DNA of 64,000 nt from Christensenellaceae bacterium (GCA_031260975.1 JAISKJ010000003.1:355758-419757), one strand, 5' to 3'. Positions 27,256 to 36,556 are shown, counted from the first letter of the stretch. Notes: a model not told the origin generated them from the sequence alone. Numbers and translations: made by a program.

Positions 27256-28080
27256 TTATAGTTCATGGTCATCATATAAATATTGCGGTTTTATTGTTTT
27301 GACCTCTTTGAATTTTTGTGTGTTGCGTGTTTTGTTTTTTGGAGTGATTTTCATATATAACAGATAAAATATTGCAAAAGAAGGCAGCAAAACCGCAACT
27401 ATTACAACAAATTTTACGTTGCTTGTTTTGAGATATTCAATATATGAAAGCACCGGAGTTATAAATGGATTCGGCGCATTTTCAAATATTTCCGTGTTTG
27501 GCAGAATTTCGCTGAGCATATCACTTAGCCCGCCATATACATAGCCTGAGGAGTTTCCGAATTTGCAGAAGTACCACACATTTCCTCGCCCAATAATCGC
27601 TTCTTCACCGCTTATTCTGCCTATGTATTGCAGAATATTTTGATTTTGGGGCAGAGCGGCCACGGCATTTGAAGCGTAGAAAGGCGCGTCTTTGAGCATT
27701 GCTCCGTCACTGCTAAAAACTCTGAATGTGGCAGAAACATATGGGTGTAGCGGGATACCGCTTATTGGCTGTACCTCTAGTTTTTTGACGTATCCGATTT
27801 GTTCCATATATTGTGCACGATAAAAATAGTCGTTTGCATCGCTGAGCAGTTTTACAAAATAGGTGTTAGGTATTTCAAAATACATATTTATATAACTTTC
27901 GTTTAGTGTGGGTGTTTTATATAAATAAACTCCTGCAAATTTTATTCTTGCAAATTGTTCGCCGTCACCTGTTGCAAAAACAGTTTTGTTTTGCGGAGCC
28001 AACAAAAGTGCATGAGAATAAATAAGCACTATAATTAGTGTCACCGGCACAAAAAACAATAATGAAAAAAGTTTTTTCAT
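27256..28080 (-). CDS. Exported SH3-like protein with C-terminal membrane anchor
   Basis: A 274-residue protein with a signal peptide (LFSLLFFVPVTLIIVLIYSH), an extracellular part and a C-terminal membrane helix (VKFVVIVAVLLPSFAIFYLLY minus its first residue), then a basic cytoplasmic tail. The outside part has two SH3-like stretches (ARIKFAGVYLYKTP and VFSSDGAMLKDAPFYAS ... GYVYGG). The build repeats that of the 24579 gene in short form. The ATG at 28080 follows GAGGGAAACT; the open frame extends 16 codons upstream into the terminase promoter region. It is inserted, reversed, between the region-4 gene and the terminase gene. Function unknown. Confidence 0.7.
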   Translation of the reverse strand: MKKLFSLLFFVPVTLIIVLIYSHALLLAPQNKTVFATGDGEQFARIKFAGVYLYKTPTLNESYINMYFEIPNTYFVKLLSDANDYFYRAQYMEQIGYVKKLEVQPISGIPLHPYVSATFRVFSSDGAMLKDAPFYASNAVAALPQNQNILQYIGRISGEEAIIGRGNVWYFCKFGNSSGYVYGGLSDMLSEILPNTEIFENAPNPFITPVLSYIEYLKTSNVKFVVIVAVLLPSFAIFYLLYMKITPKNKTRNTQKFKEVKTIKPQYLYDDHEL

Positions 28081-28156
28081 AGTTTCCCTCATCTTCATTC
28101 TAAAACAAAATCTGAACATAAAAAACACAAAAATTGTAAAAAATTGAGGAGTTTTG

Positions 28157-29575
28157 ATGAATGAAATTATTTACAGACTTAGGCAGATTTATAATGAAAC
28201 CCGGCGCAGATTTGAAAACAATAAAATTTTTAGATATAACACGGGTGAAATTGTTCACAAAAAACAGCTGGAGTTTCATAAATCCCCTGCGCGCAACCGT
28301 TGGGTGTTTGGCGGCAACAGAAGCGGAAAGACCGAATGCGGCGCAGTTGAAGCAATTTTTTTGGCGCGGGGTATTCATCCGTATAGGAAAAATAAGCCCT
28401 CAGTCAGCGGTTGGGTGGTGTCGCTCTCAACGCAGGTTCAGAGGGATGTTGCGCAAAAGAAAATTCTTGAATATCTCAATCCCGATTGGATAGAAGATAT
28501 TGCTATGTTAAGCGGAAAAAAGGATAACCCTGAAGGAGGTGTAATAGATTATATAACCATAAAAAATATTTTTGGGAGTGTCAGCCGCATAGGGTTTAAG
28601 AGCTGTGATCAGGGCAGGGAAAAGTTTCAGGGGATGAGCCTTGACTTTGTGTGGTTTGATGAAGAGCCGCCTCAGGATGTTTATGTTGAATGCCGCATGC
28701 GTGTTATGGATAAATGTGGCGATATTTTTGCCACCATGACGCCGCTTAAGGGGCTGACATTTGTATATAACGAAATTTATATGAACACTCATGACCCCGA
28801 AATTTGGTGCATGTTTATGGAGTGGAATGATAATCCATACCTCGATAAAAACGAAATAATGCTGATGGAAAATGCACTCGGCGCTGATGAACTTGACACA
28901 CGAAGAAGCGGCAAATTTAGCACCGCTCTTGGTCTCGTGTATAATGACTTTTCGCCCCTTGTGCACGTTGTGGAGCCTTTTGCGGTTCCACACGAGTGGT
29001 ATGATAATATTTCTATCGACCCGGGGCTTAAAAATCCTCTGTCTTGTCACTTTTATGCAGTGGATTTTGATGATAATATTTATGTGATATATGAGCATTA
29101 TGAGGCAGGCCGTGATGTAGCCTTTCATGCCGAAAAGATAAAACAAATTGCCGACAAACTGAATTGGCCGCGTCTTAGTAACGGCAGTCTTTCTGCGCTT
29201 ATTGACAGTGCAGCAAATCAGCGTACTCTTGCTTCAACCAAAAGTGTGGTGGAGTTATTTTTAGAATACGGCATAACCGTCAATCCGAATGTCAACAAGG
29301 ATTTGTTTAGCGGCATCAATCGTGTAAAGAGTTATCTTAAAACCGAAAATGGACCTAGACTTTTTATATTTAATAATTGTGTAAATCTAATAAGGGAATT
29401 TAAGGGCTATTTTTGGGGGTTGGGCGACAGTCCTGTTAAAAAGGATGACCATGCGCTTGATGAGCTTAGATATTATATAATGTCGCGACCTGAAAACAGA
29501 AAACAAAATATGAAAACCATGGTGCAAAAACATAAGGAGCAGTTGTATAGGAAAATAAAACGACAAAAATTGTGA
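28157..29575 (+). CDS. terL: Phage terminase large subunit
   Basis: TerL is the motor that cuts and packages DNA into a capsid. The 472-residue protein has an intact ATPase: Walker A GGNRSGKTE (about residues 52-60), Walker B VWFDEEP (about 165-171) and the coupling motif ATMTPLKG. The RNase H-like nuclease is also intact, with Asp in SIDPGLKNP (about 288), LIDSAANQ (about 350) and KDDHALDELRYY (about 430-441). All catalytic residues are kept, so decay is not evident. The ATG at 28157 follows GAGGAG at 28146-28151. It heads a run of same-strand genes with short gaps up to the capsid. Confidence 0.95.
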   Translation: MNEIIYRLRQIYNETRRRFENNKIFRYNTGEIVHKKQLEFHKSPARNRWVFGGNRSGKTECGAVEAIFLARGIHPYRKNKPSVSGWVVSLSTQVQRDVAQKKILEYLNPDWIEDIAMLSGKKDNPEGGVIDYITIKNIFGSVSRIGFKSCDQGREKFQGMSLDFVWFDEEPPQDVYVECRMRVMDKCGDIFATMTPLKGLTFVYNEIYMNTHDPEIWCMFMEWNDNPYLDKNEIMLMENALGADELDTRRSGKFSTALGLVYNDFSPLVHVVEPFAVPHEWYDNISIDPGLKNPLSCHFYAVDFDDNIYVIYEHYEAGRDVAFHAEKIKQIADKLNWPRLSNGSLSALIDSAANQRTLASTKSVVELFLEYGITVNPNVNKDLFSGINRVKSYLKTENGPRLFIFNNCVNLIREFKGYFWGLGDSPVKKDDHALDELRYYIMSRPENRKQNMKTMVQKHKEQLYRKIKRQKL

Positions 29576-29581
29576 GGCCAT

Positions 29582-29959
29582 ATGAAAGAAGAAGAATATG
29601 AGCAACTTAACATGGGTTTTGAAAAATTAGAGTCGCAAACAGAAGTTGTGATGACGGCAAATAGGCTTGATTTAAAGGAGGCATTGCTTAAGCGTGCGGT
29701 TGGGTATGTAAGTGAAGAGCAGGTGGATGAGTATGCCTTAGATGCTCTTGGCGGCAAACTTAAGCTCATTAAGCGTAAAGTTATTCATAAGGAAGTGCCT
29801 CCTGATGTGATGGCGGCAAAGGTTTTGATGGATGTGTATAACATAGATGCAATCAGGCGGATGAGTGACGAGGAGCTTGAACAGGAAAAAAATAGACTGC
29901 TTATACTTTTAAAACAGGAAGAGGAGATTAAAGGAGGGGAAAATGTTGATAGAGAATAA
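29582..29959 (+). CDS. Small-terminase-like protein
   Basis: A 125-residue protein. The core LKEALLKRAVGYVSEEQVDEY ... KLIKRKVIHKEVPPDVMAAK (in two or more parts) resembles the C-terminal region of many Firmicute phage small terminases, where a similar ALLK.A.GY then KKxVPPDxxAxxF pattern occurs. The usual N-terminal DNA-binding helix-turn-helix is not apparent; the first 30 residues are acidic. It may be a trimmed TerS or a packaging accessory. It sits seven bases after terL and overlaps the next gene, so expression is coupled. Confidence 0.55.
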   Translation: MKEEEYEQLNMGFEKLESQTEVVMTANRLDLKEALLKRAVGYVSEEQVDEYALDALGGKLKLIKRKVIHKEVPPDVMAAKVLMDVYNIDAIRRMSDEELEQEKNRLLILLKQEEEIKGGENVDRE

Positions 29960-30179
29960 TGTTAAGATAGTACGCTGCATGGGCAAGGAGTGCAATAAAA
30001 TCGCTGCATATAAAATAACACTGAATAAGAAAAACATTTGTGTGTGCAAAAGCTGCTTAAATAATTTATATGACCGCATCGGAAAAGTGCTTATACCCAA
30101 AAGCCCATGCAACTTTTTAAATGATGAAAAAATGAAAAAAGCTGATTTTGACCATCCGCATACCTCCAAAAACGTTTAG
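29943..30179 (+). CDS. Small Cys-rich zinc-binding phage protein
   Basis: A 78-residue protein with two CxxxC/CxxC pairs (CMGKEC and CVCKSC, about residues 10-15 and 33-38), the pattern of a small zinc ribbon. The order C-x4-C, then C-x2-C, then NNLYDRIGK is seen in many short phage or plasmid proteins near terminase genes. Whether it binds DNA or another protein is unknown. TAAAGGAGGGGAAA gives a strong ribosome site inside the end of the preceding gene. It overlaps that gene by 17 bases. Confidence 0.7.
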   Translation: MLIENNVKIVRCMGKECNKIAAYKITLNKKNICVCKSCLNNLYDRIGKVLIPKSPCNFLNDEKMKKADFDHPHTSKNV

Positions 30180-30213
30180 TTGTAATTATATAACAAAAAG
30201 GAGAAGATAAAAA

Positions 30214-32103
30214 ATGCAAGAGAGAATTAAGAAACATGAAGAAGAAGTCATCAAAAAGTTAGTAGAGGATATCTATACTGACTTCAAAAAAAGAAGGACT
30301 GAGCGCAAGCCTTTTGAGGCTCAGTGGCAGCTTAACAACAATTTTGTTATGGGTAATCAATACTGCTCAATTGTGGCAGGCCATGAAGTGGAGGATTATT
30401 CAAAACAATACTTTTGGCAGGAGCGTGAAGTTTTTAATCACATAGCACCTTTGATTGAAGCAAGACTTTCAAAGCTTGCTCGCATTAAACCTGCGCTCAC
30501 AGTGCTTCCTGCAAGTGCTGAGGAAGGGGACATTAAAGTGGCCAAGCTTAGCCGTGATATAATAAATGCCACAAGTGAACGTATAAATATCTACGGCAAA
30601 ATTCTTGATGCCACCAAATGGAGCGAAATTTGCGGCACAAGTTTTTATAAAATTATTTGGAACGCCGGTGCCGGAAAGAGTATAGCAACAGATGAAGCAA
30701 GAATTCCCATTCATGAAGGCGACGTTGAGGTTGCGGTAATTCCGCCATATGAAATCTTTCCTGAATCGTCATGCAGCGGCAGCATTGAGGAGTGCAGCAG
30801 TATAATTCACGCCAAGGCCTATAATGTTCAGGCAATAAAAAACATTTGGGGCGTTGACATTGAAGGAGGTTCGGTTGATGTCTTTGCTCTTGACAAGGTT
30901 CAGGTTTTGGGAGGCCTTGGTTATAGGGCCGCTGCAAGCGGTGTCATAAACAGTGTAAAGAATGACCATGCTATAGTTCTTGAAAAATATGAAGCGCCTA
31001 CAGTAAAGTATCCAAACGGCAGGCTGATTATCGTATGTGAGGACAAGCTTCTTTATATGGGAGAGCTGCCTTATATAAATGCTACTGAACACAAAAGAGG
31101 ATATCCTTTTATTCGTCAGGTTTCGGTGGGTCTTGCCGGTTGTTTTTGGGGAAGTAGCGTAATTGAGCGTACGATACCGGTTCAGCGGGCATATAACGCC
31201 GTAAAAAATCGCAAGCATGAATTTTTAAACAGGCTTTCTATGGGCGTGCTTATGGTTGAGGATGGCAGTGTAGATATAGAAAATCTTGAAGAAGAGGGGC
31301 TTAGTCCCGGTAAGGTATTGATATACAGGCAAGGCAGCACGCCGCCAAGCATTATGAGCGACAGAAGTCTTCCTATAGATTTTTCGGCCGAGGAAGAGCG
31401 GTTGATAGATGAGTTTACTGAAATCAGTGGTATAAGCTATTATACCCGTAACACCAACAGTTTGTTTAGCGGAAACATTAGCGGTGTAACGCTGCAATTA
31501 CTTTTGGAGCAGGACGACGCAAGACTTAATGCCACCGTTGACAGCATAAAGGATGCTGTCAAAGATATTGCCAAGCAAATTCTCAGACTTTATAAGCAAT
31601 ATGCCAACACGCCGAGGCTTCTGCGACTCAATAATGACCGCGGAGAGGTTGAGGTTTTTTATTGGAGCCGAAGCGATATTAATAGTGAGGATGTTGTAAT
31701 AGACAACAGCAGCGTAGCTTTCCAGACCCTCGCTCAGCGTCAGAGCAGAATTCTTGAACTGCTGCAGACGGGCTTGCTTAAGGATGATGAAGGAAAAATG
31801 TCTCCGTTTATGCGTGCAAAGGCTCTGGATATTTTGGGCCTTGGTGTTTGGGAAAACGGAGTTGATTTGAGCGCACTTCATATGAGACATGCCGAAAAAG
31901 AAAATCTTCTGTTTTTGACAAATCCCAGAGTGGTTGACATAAGCGAGATTGACGACCATCAAATTCATATAGATAAGCATATTGCCTTTTCACTCAGCCG
32001 TGAATTTGAACAAAAGCTTGCCCAAAACCCCAACCTTAAGGATAAGCTCATAGCACATATAAATTTACATAAAGAGTATTTAAAAGAGGGGACAAAAAAG
32101 TAA
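30214..32103 (+). CDS. Phage portal protein (short-tailed phage type)
   Basis: The portal forms the twelve-fold ring through which DNA enters and leaves the capsid. At 629 residues this matches the long portals of P22-like podoviruses. The helical N-terminus with FKKRRTERKPFEAQW, WSEICGTSFYKIIWN, IPPYEIFPESS, RGYPFIRQVSVG and the region ISGVTLQLLLEQDD (about residues 423-436) match this family's pattern. The C-terminal helical domain continues to the end without truncation. AAAAGGAGAAG precedes the ATG. Its position between terminase and scaffold/capsid genes is the standard order. No mutation suggestive of decay was seen. Confidence 0.88.
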   Translation: MQERIKKHEEEVIKKLVEDIYTDFKKRRTERKPFEAQWQLNNNFVMGNQYCSIVAGHEVEDYSKQYFWQEREVFNHIAPLIEARLSKLARIKPALTVLPASAEEGDIKVAKLSRDIINATSERINIYGKILDATKWSEICGTSFYKIIWNAGAGKSIATDEARIPIHEGDVEVAVIPPYEIFPESSCSGSIEECSSIIHAKAYNVQAIKNIWGVDIEGGSVDVFALDKVQVLGGLGYRAAASGVINSVKNDHAIVLEKYEAPTVKYPNGRLIIVCEDKLLYMGELPYINATEHKRGYPFIRQVSVGLAGCFWGSSVIERTIPVQRAYNAVKNRKHEFLNRLSMGVLMVEDGSVDIENLEEEGLSPGKVLIYRQGSTPPSIMSDRSLPIDFSAEEERLIDEFTEISGISYYTRNTNSLFSGNISGVTLQLLLEQDDARLNATVDSIKDAVKDIAKQILRLYKQYANTPRLLRLNNDRGEVEVFYWSRSDINSEDVVIDNSSVAFQTLAQRQSRILELLQTGLLKDDEGKMSPFMRAKALDILGLGVWENGVDLSALHMRHAEKENLLFLTNPRVVDISEIDDHQIHIDKHIAFSLSREFEQKLAQNPNLKDKLIAHINLHKEYLKEGTKK

Positions 32104-32119
32104 TAGATGCGTCCGGTAT

Positions 32120-32200
32120 ATATATGGAAGCAGGTAATCACTCGTTAGGGCTTTGAAACGCATTGTGCAGTTGCACAGATATTGTGCACAAAACGTGAAT
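32120..32200. promoter_or_regulatory. Dyad-rich gap between portal and scaffold genes
   Basis: The 160-base gap holds TGTGCA-GT-TGCACA (32164-32177) and the palindrome TTGTGCACAA (32182-32191), two copies of one half-site (TGTGCA) in tandem dyads. The stretch CGTTAGGGCTTTG...GTGCAG before them weakly resembles the core of palindromic repeat copies B and C. A binding site that controls scaffold/capsid expression is a reasonable guess. Confidence 0.35.
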
Positions 32201-32263
32201 TTGAATGTTTGAATATAATAAAAATCAACAAATAGCATATCAAAAAATTAGAAGGAGTAAAAA

Positions 32264-32869
32264 ATGGAAGAAGAACAAATTATGGAACAACCTGAGGCAC
32301 GCAGTCATAGTGCAGCGGCACAAAGTGAAGATGTTGGACAGGATGCCGGCGGCTCCATAGGAAAATTTAAGGATAGTGCAGCACTTTTTGATGCTTACAA
32401 CAATCTGCAGAGTGAGTTTACCAAAAAGTGTCAGACACTAGCCGACCTCAAAAAGAAGAGTGAAGAAAGCTTGCAGACCGATACATTAAATCAAAAGTTG
32501 CAAGACTTTTTACAGACTCATCCTGAGGCGGATGATTTCAAGGATATGATTTTGCAGCAATTTTCAGATGACAAATCAGAAGAAAATTCTAATCCGTTTG
32601 AAATTGCGTGGAGTAAAATCGCTATGCAAAACTTTAAACTTCCTCAAAATTTAGTCAAAGATACAGGTTTTTTAGAGCAATTTATCTTTAACAACAACGA
32701 AATCAAGGATAAAATTCTGAATGATTATTTTAGTCAGTTGAATTTTGCCTCTTCGCCTACGCTCATTAGCAGTCACGCGGGCTCTGCTCCGAGTGTTACG
32801 CCAAGGGCGTCTGCCAAAAATATTGTTGAAGCGGGCAAAATGGCAAAGGCAATTTTTGACGGTAAATAA
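32264..32869 (+). CDS. Phage scaffolding-type protein
   Basis: A 201-residue acidic, mostly helical protein with low-complexity ends. KFKDSAALFDAYNNLQSEFTKK (two parts, about residues 35-56) and the coiled-coil stretch after it match the scaffold proteins found just before capsid genes in Firmicute podovirus- and siphovirus-type clusters. The basic C-terminal tail (KNIVEAGKMAKAIFDGK) fits a coat-binding helix. AAGAAGGAG precedes the ATG, and the capsid gene follows 23 bases later. No protease domain is seen, so it is probably not self-cleaved. Confidence 0.75.
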   Translation: MEEEQIMEQPEARSHSAAAQSEDVGQDAGGSIGKFKDSAALFDAYNNLQSEFTKKCQTLADLKKKSEESLQTDTLNQKLQDFLQTHPEADDFKDMILQQFSDDKSEENSNPFEIAWSKIAMQNFKLPQNLVKDTGFLEQFIFNNNEIKDKILNDYFSQLNFASSPTLISSHAGSAPSVTPRASAKNIVEAGKMAKAIFDGK

Positions 32870-32892
32870 ACATAAGACAAAAGGAGAAAAAT

Positions 32893-34074
32893 ATGGTAAC
32901 GATAACTAGTGCACAAAATGCATTAAAAACAGTTTATTTGGATGTTGTGTCAAATCAGCTGAATGTTGGGGCAAACCCTCTTCTTGCAAAGATTAAACAT
33001 ACTTCCAGTGACATTTTGGGCAAAGAAATCAGAAAAATGACCACAGTCGGCCTTAACGGCGGAATTGGCGCCGGAAGTGAAGATGGGGCACTGCCTGCCT
33101 CTGCCGGCAATAACTATGTTCAATTTGTAACAACATTAAAGAATCTTTACGGCACCATTGAAATCAGCGACAAGGCGCTCAGGGCTTCGGCAAATGATGC
33201 CAGTGCTTTTGTAAACCTGCTTAATGATGAAATGGAAGGCCTGATTAAGGCAAGCACTTTCAACATTTCGCGTATGCTTTATGGTGACGGAACGGGCAAG
33301 CTTGCTGCGCTGACCGCATATAACAACACTACTAAAGCTTTGACTTTAGATAGTATTAAGAATGTTATGGAGGGTATGGTAGTTGACATTTATAACAATG
33401 ACACTTTGGTTCAGGGCGGACTTAGAATTGCTAGCGTTCTGAGAGGCACTAAGCAGATTGTTTTGTCTCCGACTCCGACTACGGCTCCGGTTGCAGGCTA
33501 CCATTTGTACGTTCAGAAGTCAAAAGGACAGGAATTAACCGGTCTTGGCACTTTGTTTAGAGAAATCGGGTCTATTTATGGCATAGACAAAGTTACGGCA
33601 TATTGGATGACCCCATATGTTGCAAACTCTGTGGGTGAAATAAGTGACAATAAGATTCAGACTGCGATTGACTATCTTGAAGAAATCAGTGGCGGCCAGG
33701 TTGACTTTATAACCTGTTCATCAACAGTAAAAAGAGCATACCAGCAGTATTTATCTTTCTATAAGAGAAATTTTGATATTGTAGAGCTTGCAGGCGGTGT
33801 TAAAGCGCTTTCATTTGCGGGTATCCCTGTTGTGTCTGACCGTTTTGCACCGGATGACAGCATGTATTTGCTTGACACAAAAGAATTTGCTATGCACCAG
33901 CTGGGCGATTGGAATTGGCTTGAAGATGACAGCGGAAAGATTATCCGACAGGTTCCGGGTTTTGCCACATACAGTGCAACTTTGGTGAAGTATGCAGACC
34001 TTATCTGCAACAGACCTAATGCACAGGCAAAGCTTGCCGGAATTTCGGCTAGTGTCACCAACCCGTTTGCATAA
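32893..34074 (+). CDS. Phage major capsid protein, HK97 fold
   Basis: A 393-residue coat protein. The N-terminal LKTVYLDVVSNQLNVGANPL, the GTIEISDKALRAS segment, the A-domain-like KIQTAIDYLEEISGGQVDFI, and the end FDIVELAGGVKALSFAGIPV ... DLICNRPNAQAKLAGI (in parts) match the family often found beside P22-like portals in Firmicutes. The residues flow from E-loop to P-domain to A-domain in the usual order with no gap. AAAGGAG precedes the ATG. It directly follows the scaffold gene, the typical arrangement for co-assembly. Confidence 0.88.
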   Translation: MVTITSAQNALKTVYLDVVSNQLNVGANPLLAKIKHTSSDILGKEIRKMTTVGLNGGIGAGSEDGALPASAGNNYVQFVTTLKNLYGTIEISDKALRASANDASAFVNLLNDEMEGLIKASTFNISRMLYGDGTGKLAALTAYNNTTKALTLDSIKNVMEGMVVDIYNNDTLVQGGLRIASVLRGTKQIVLSPTPTTAPVAGYHLYVQKSKGQELTGLGTLFREIGSIYGIDKVTAYWMTPYVANSVGEISDNKIQTAIDYLEEISGGQVDFITCSSTVKRAYQQYLSFYKRNFDIVELAGGVKALSFAGIPVVSDRFAPDDSMYLLDTKEFAMHQLGDWNWLEDDSGKIIRQVPGFATYSATLVKYADLICNRPNAQAKLAGISASVTNPFA

Positions 34075-34100
34075 ATTTAAGCAAAATTTAGGAGAAAGGT

Positions 34101-34451
34101 ATGTATATAAGGGTCATAAATGATATTTTTGATATATCACACAGGATAAAAGATATAGACGACGGTTATTTTGTGCTCTATAACACCGCCGCAAGAATAT
34201 TTGAAGTGCACAACAGCAAGCAAAAAGATACTTTTTGTATAAGCTGCCAGTACCTTGATGCGAGGGTGCTAAATAAGCTGCACAAAACCAAAACCGTGAA
34301 TCTTAACAAGATTTTGGGTGAAATTGAAGAAAATAATCAAAAAATCGCTAAAAAATCATATAGAAACAGCATGGATGCAGCAAAAGAGAAATTTGATGAA
34401 ATTATGCAGTATTTGGACAGCGGCAAAAACTATGACCCAAAATATACATAA
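34101..34451 (+). CDS. Conserved phage head-region protein
   Basis: A 116-residue protein with a beta-rich first half (MYIRVINDIFDISHRI, YFVLYNTAARIFEVHNSK) and a helical, charged second half. Similar short proteins follow the coat gene in many Firmicute phage clusters, but I know of no assigned function. It is placed where head-completion or decoration proteins are encoded. TTAGGAGAAAGGT precedes the ATG and it lies 26 bases after the capsid gene. Confidence 0.65.
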   Translation: MYIRVINDIFDISHRIKDIDDGYFVLYNTAARIFEVHNSKQKDTFCISCQYLDARVLNKLHKTKTVNLNKILGEIEENNQKIAKKSYRNSMDAAKEKFDEIMQYLDSGKNYDPKYT

Positions 34452-34469
34452 TCAAATGGAGGTGATGAT

Positions 34470-35027
34470 ATGCTGGTTTCAAATGTTTTAAAAACAGCAT
34501 CACTTATGCTGGGGCTGGAAGAAGAATTTGCGCCGATTTTTGTCTCAAGCGCGGTAAGTGCTGAAACTCAGAAGAAATTTAATAAACTGCTTGACAGTTT
34601 CAATCTGTGTCTTAGCGAAATTAGTACTGATTATATTCCGCTTCTTACTTCTCAAACTTTGACGCCGGTTGGCGGAAAGCTGTATTCAAACAGCACTGAT
34701 ATGAAGCGGATATATGAAATTCGCACAAAAAGCGGCAAAAAATTAAAATACAAGCTGTTTGAAGGGTTTGTTTCTATAGATTTTGCAGGTCCTGTTGAAG
34801 TCACGAGCTTTGTTGCCCCGCAGATATTAACGCTTAATAGTACATTCAGCAGCTTTGGTGGCAAAGTCAGCGAAAAATGTCTTGCTATGGGAACATCGGC
34901 AGAGTATTGCTTTTTAGCTGCGCTGTATAATGACGCTGAAATTTGGGACAATCGCTTTAGGCAGGCGCTGAACCGCGCGTGCTCAAAAAAGGATAGCTTA
35001 ATTTTGCCTGAAAGAAGGTGGCTGTAA
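34470..35027 (+). CDS. Head-completion / tail-adaptor protein (gp4-like)
   Basis: A 185-residue protein placed like the first head-closure protein below the portal. The N-terminal helices (SNVLKTASLMLGLEEEFAP, KKFNKLLDSFNLCLSEIST) and the later FLAALYNDAEIWDNRFRQA (with YNDAEIWD) resemble the P22 gp4 / adaptor pattern of helical bundle plus beta part. The match is by layout and short motifs only. GGAGGTGATGAT before the ATG is a very strong ribosome site. Its stop overlaps the next start (TAATG), so the two are translationally coupled. Confidence 0.6.
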   Translation: MLVSNVLKTASLMLGLEEEFAPIFVSSAVSAETQKKFNKLLDSFNLCLSEISTDYIPLLTSQTLTPVGGKLYSNSTDMKRIYEIRTKSGKKLKYKLFEGFVSIDFAGPVEVTSFVAPQILTLNSTFSSFGGKVSEKCLAMGTSAEYCFLAALYNDAEIWDNRFRQALNRACSKKDSLILPERRWL

Positions 35028-36460
35028 TGTTTTATGAGAAGAAATTTTTGGGTAAGTCGATGAAATATCAAAAAATATGCTTTAATTTTGCCGGGAACTC
35101 AAATAAACTGCCTTTAAAAACACAGGGATATAATTTTATGATGGGCGATGGATTGTGTTCGGGGCTGGGACTGCATGAAATTGCCATTCCTGATGCTATC
35201 CCAATTACTTTTCCGGCTAACACAACAGTCATAAAAGCATGGAGTTATAAGTTTTTTAGTTATCTGGCTCAAGAAGAGCTGCACCTTCTTATATGTTATT
35301 GCAGTAACAATAAGCTTTATCGCATCAGCCTCAGCTCGTTAGACTTGTATGCTTTGGATTTAACAAACATTCAGCTGAGCAGTACTCCTGAAATGCTGGC
35401 TTATAGGATAGGCGGATTTGACAGAGCGATATTTTATAGTAAAGACGATATATTGTTCTGGACTTCAGCCGCTCCGCCGTATATTCCGTCAGTTGATTAT
35501 AAAATAAAGTCGGCCGCAGTTTTTGGGAATAAAATTCTTGCAGCCCTATGGGAAGATGAATATAAGCTGCACTATTGCGACATTATGAGTGAGCCCGACT
35601 TTATTATAACCACTGCCCCTGATGAGGATGCAGGAGAGATTGGTATAAGAAAGGAGTTTGGACCTATAACGCGGTTGCTAAACTTTTTTGACTGCCTTGT
35701 GGTTATTACTGAATTTGGTGTGCTGAGGCTGGACTTAAACGAAAACGGTAAGTTTGTTTTAACGGAATGCTTTTTAAGTGATGCCAAAATTTATGCCGAT
35801 ACGGCAGCTGTCTGTGGCAGCAAAATTTTTATGCTGACCACTCTTGGGATATATATATTTGACGGACGCAGGGCAAAAAAGAGTGATGTGTTGGAGGTTC
35901 CTTCTTATGAAAGCCTTGGTCAGCCGGTTGCAGCTTTCTTTGATGGAAAATATTATCTAGCTCTCAAAGTGCATTTTGACAGCAATATTGTAGGTGATGA
36001 GGCGATATTGGGCTTTGTAAATAACGCACTTATCGTAATTAATGCTGACACCATGCACAAAGACACTATGCGCGGTTTTGATATATGTTCGTTTGCCACC
36101 GTTGTAGAAGATAGGTTTGCTAAGTTATTTGTCGGCACCAGAGGAAGCAGAAGTGATATCATGGGCGAATTTTGCGCCGATGGCACAAACTTTGGCATGC
36201 CTCTTAAAAAAGCATTTAAACTTTTGAGGTTTGGTGCTGATAGTGCCGAGAAAAAAACTATAAGAAGTATATGCATAAGAGGAACGCTTGACTGTATTCT
36301 TACTGTTAAGGATGAAGCGGACAAGCGAAATTTTTGTGTGGTAGGCGGCAGGATAAATAGGTTTATGGTGAACATGGTATCCGAGACCTTTGATATTGAG
36401 TTGACGGCTCAGACAAGCGGCAAAATTGATATATTAGAGATTGAATTTGCAAATATTTAG
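35027..36460 (+). CDS. Phage tail-hub / plug-like protein (gp10-like), beta-propeller rich
   Basis: A 477-residue beta-rich protein. Repeated blocks of about 40-50 residues end in short strands (LHLLICYCSNNKLYRIS, DRAIFYSKDDILFWTS, NKILAALWEDEYKLHYC, DCLVVITEFGVLRLD, SKIFMLTTLGIYIFDG, KYYLALKVHF), the pattern of a beta-propeller. In P22-like phages the product after gp4 (gp10) caps the portal and holds the DNA in. Both position and size agree, but sequence identity is not evident. No needle (gp26) or tailspike gene follows. The ATG at 35027 follows AGAAGG; an in-frame GTG at 35018 is a weaker choice. Confidence 0.55.
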   Translation: MFYEKKFLGKSMKYQKICFNFAGNSNKLPLKTQGYNFMMGDGLCSGLGLHEIAIPDAIPITFPANTTVIKAWSYKFFSYLAQEELHLLICYCSNNKLYRISLSSLDLYALDLTNIQLSSTPEMLAYRIGGFDRAIFYSKDDILFWTSAAPPYIPSVDYKIKSAAVFGNKILAALWEDEYKLHYCDIMSEPDFIITTAPDEDAGEIGIRKEFGPITRLLNFFDCLVVITEFGVLRLDLNENGKFVLTECFLSDAKIYADTAAVCGSKIFMLTTLGIYIFDGRRAKKSDVLEVPSYESLGQPVAAFFDGKYYLALKVHFDSNIVGDEAILGFVNNALIVINADTMHKDTMRGFDICSFATVVEDRFAKLFVGTRGSRSDIMGEFCADGTNFGMPLKKAFKLLRFGADSAEKKTIRSICIRGTLDCILTVKDEADKRNFCVVGGRINRFMVNMVSETFDIELTAQTSGKIDILEIEFANI

Positions 36461-36522
36461 CATTTTTAACTATCAAAACACCATCAGAAACGGAAATATA
36501 ATGCTCATTTTTTAAAATTTAC

Positions 36523-36556
36523 AAGAAGCGGGCGTTTGGCGCCCTGTTTCTTTTTC
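36523..36556 (+). terminator. Terminator after the plug-like gene
   Basis: AGAAGCGGGCG pairs with CGCCCTGTTTCT across a TTTGG loop, with a GC-rich GGGCG/CGCCC core, then TTTTT. It ends the capsid operon ahead of the holin-like gene. Confidence 0.7.
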
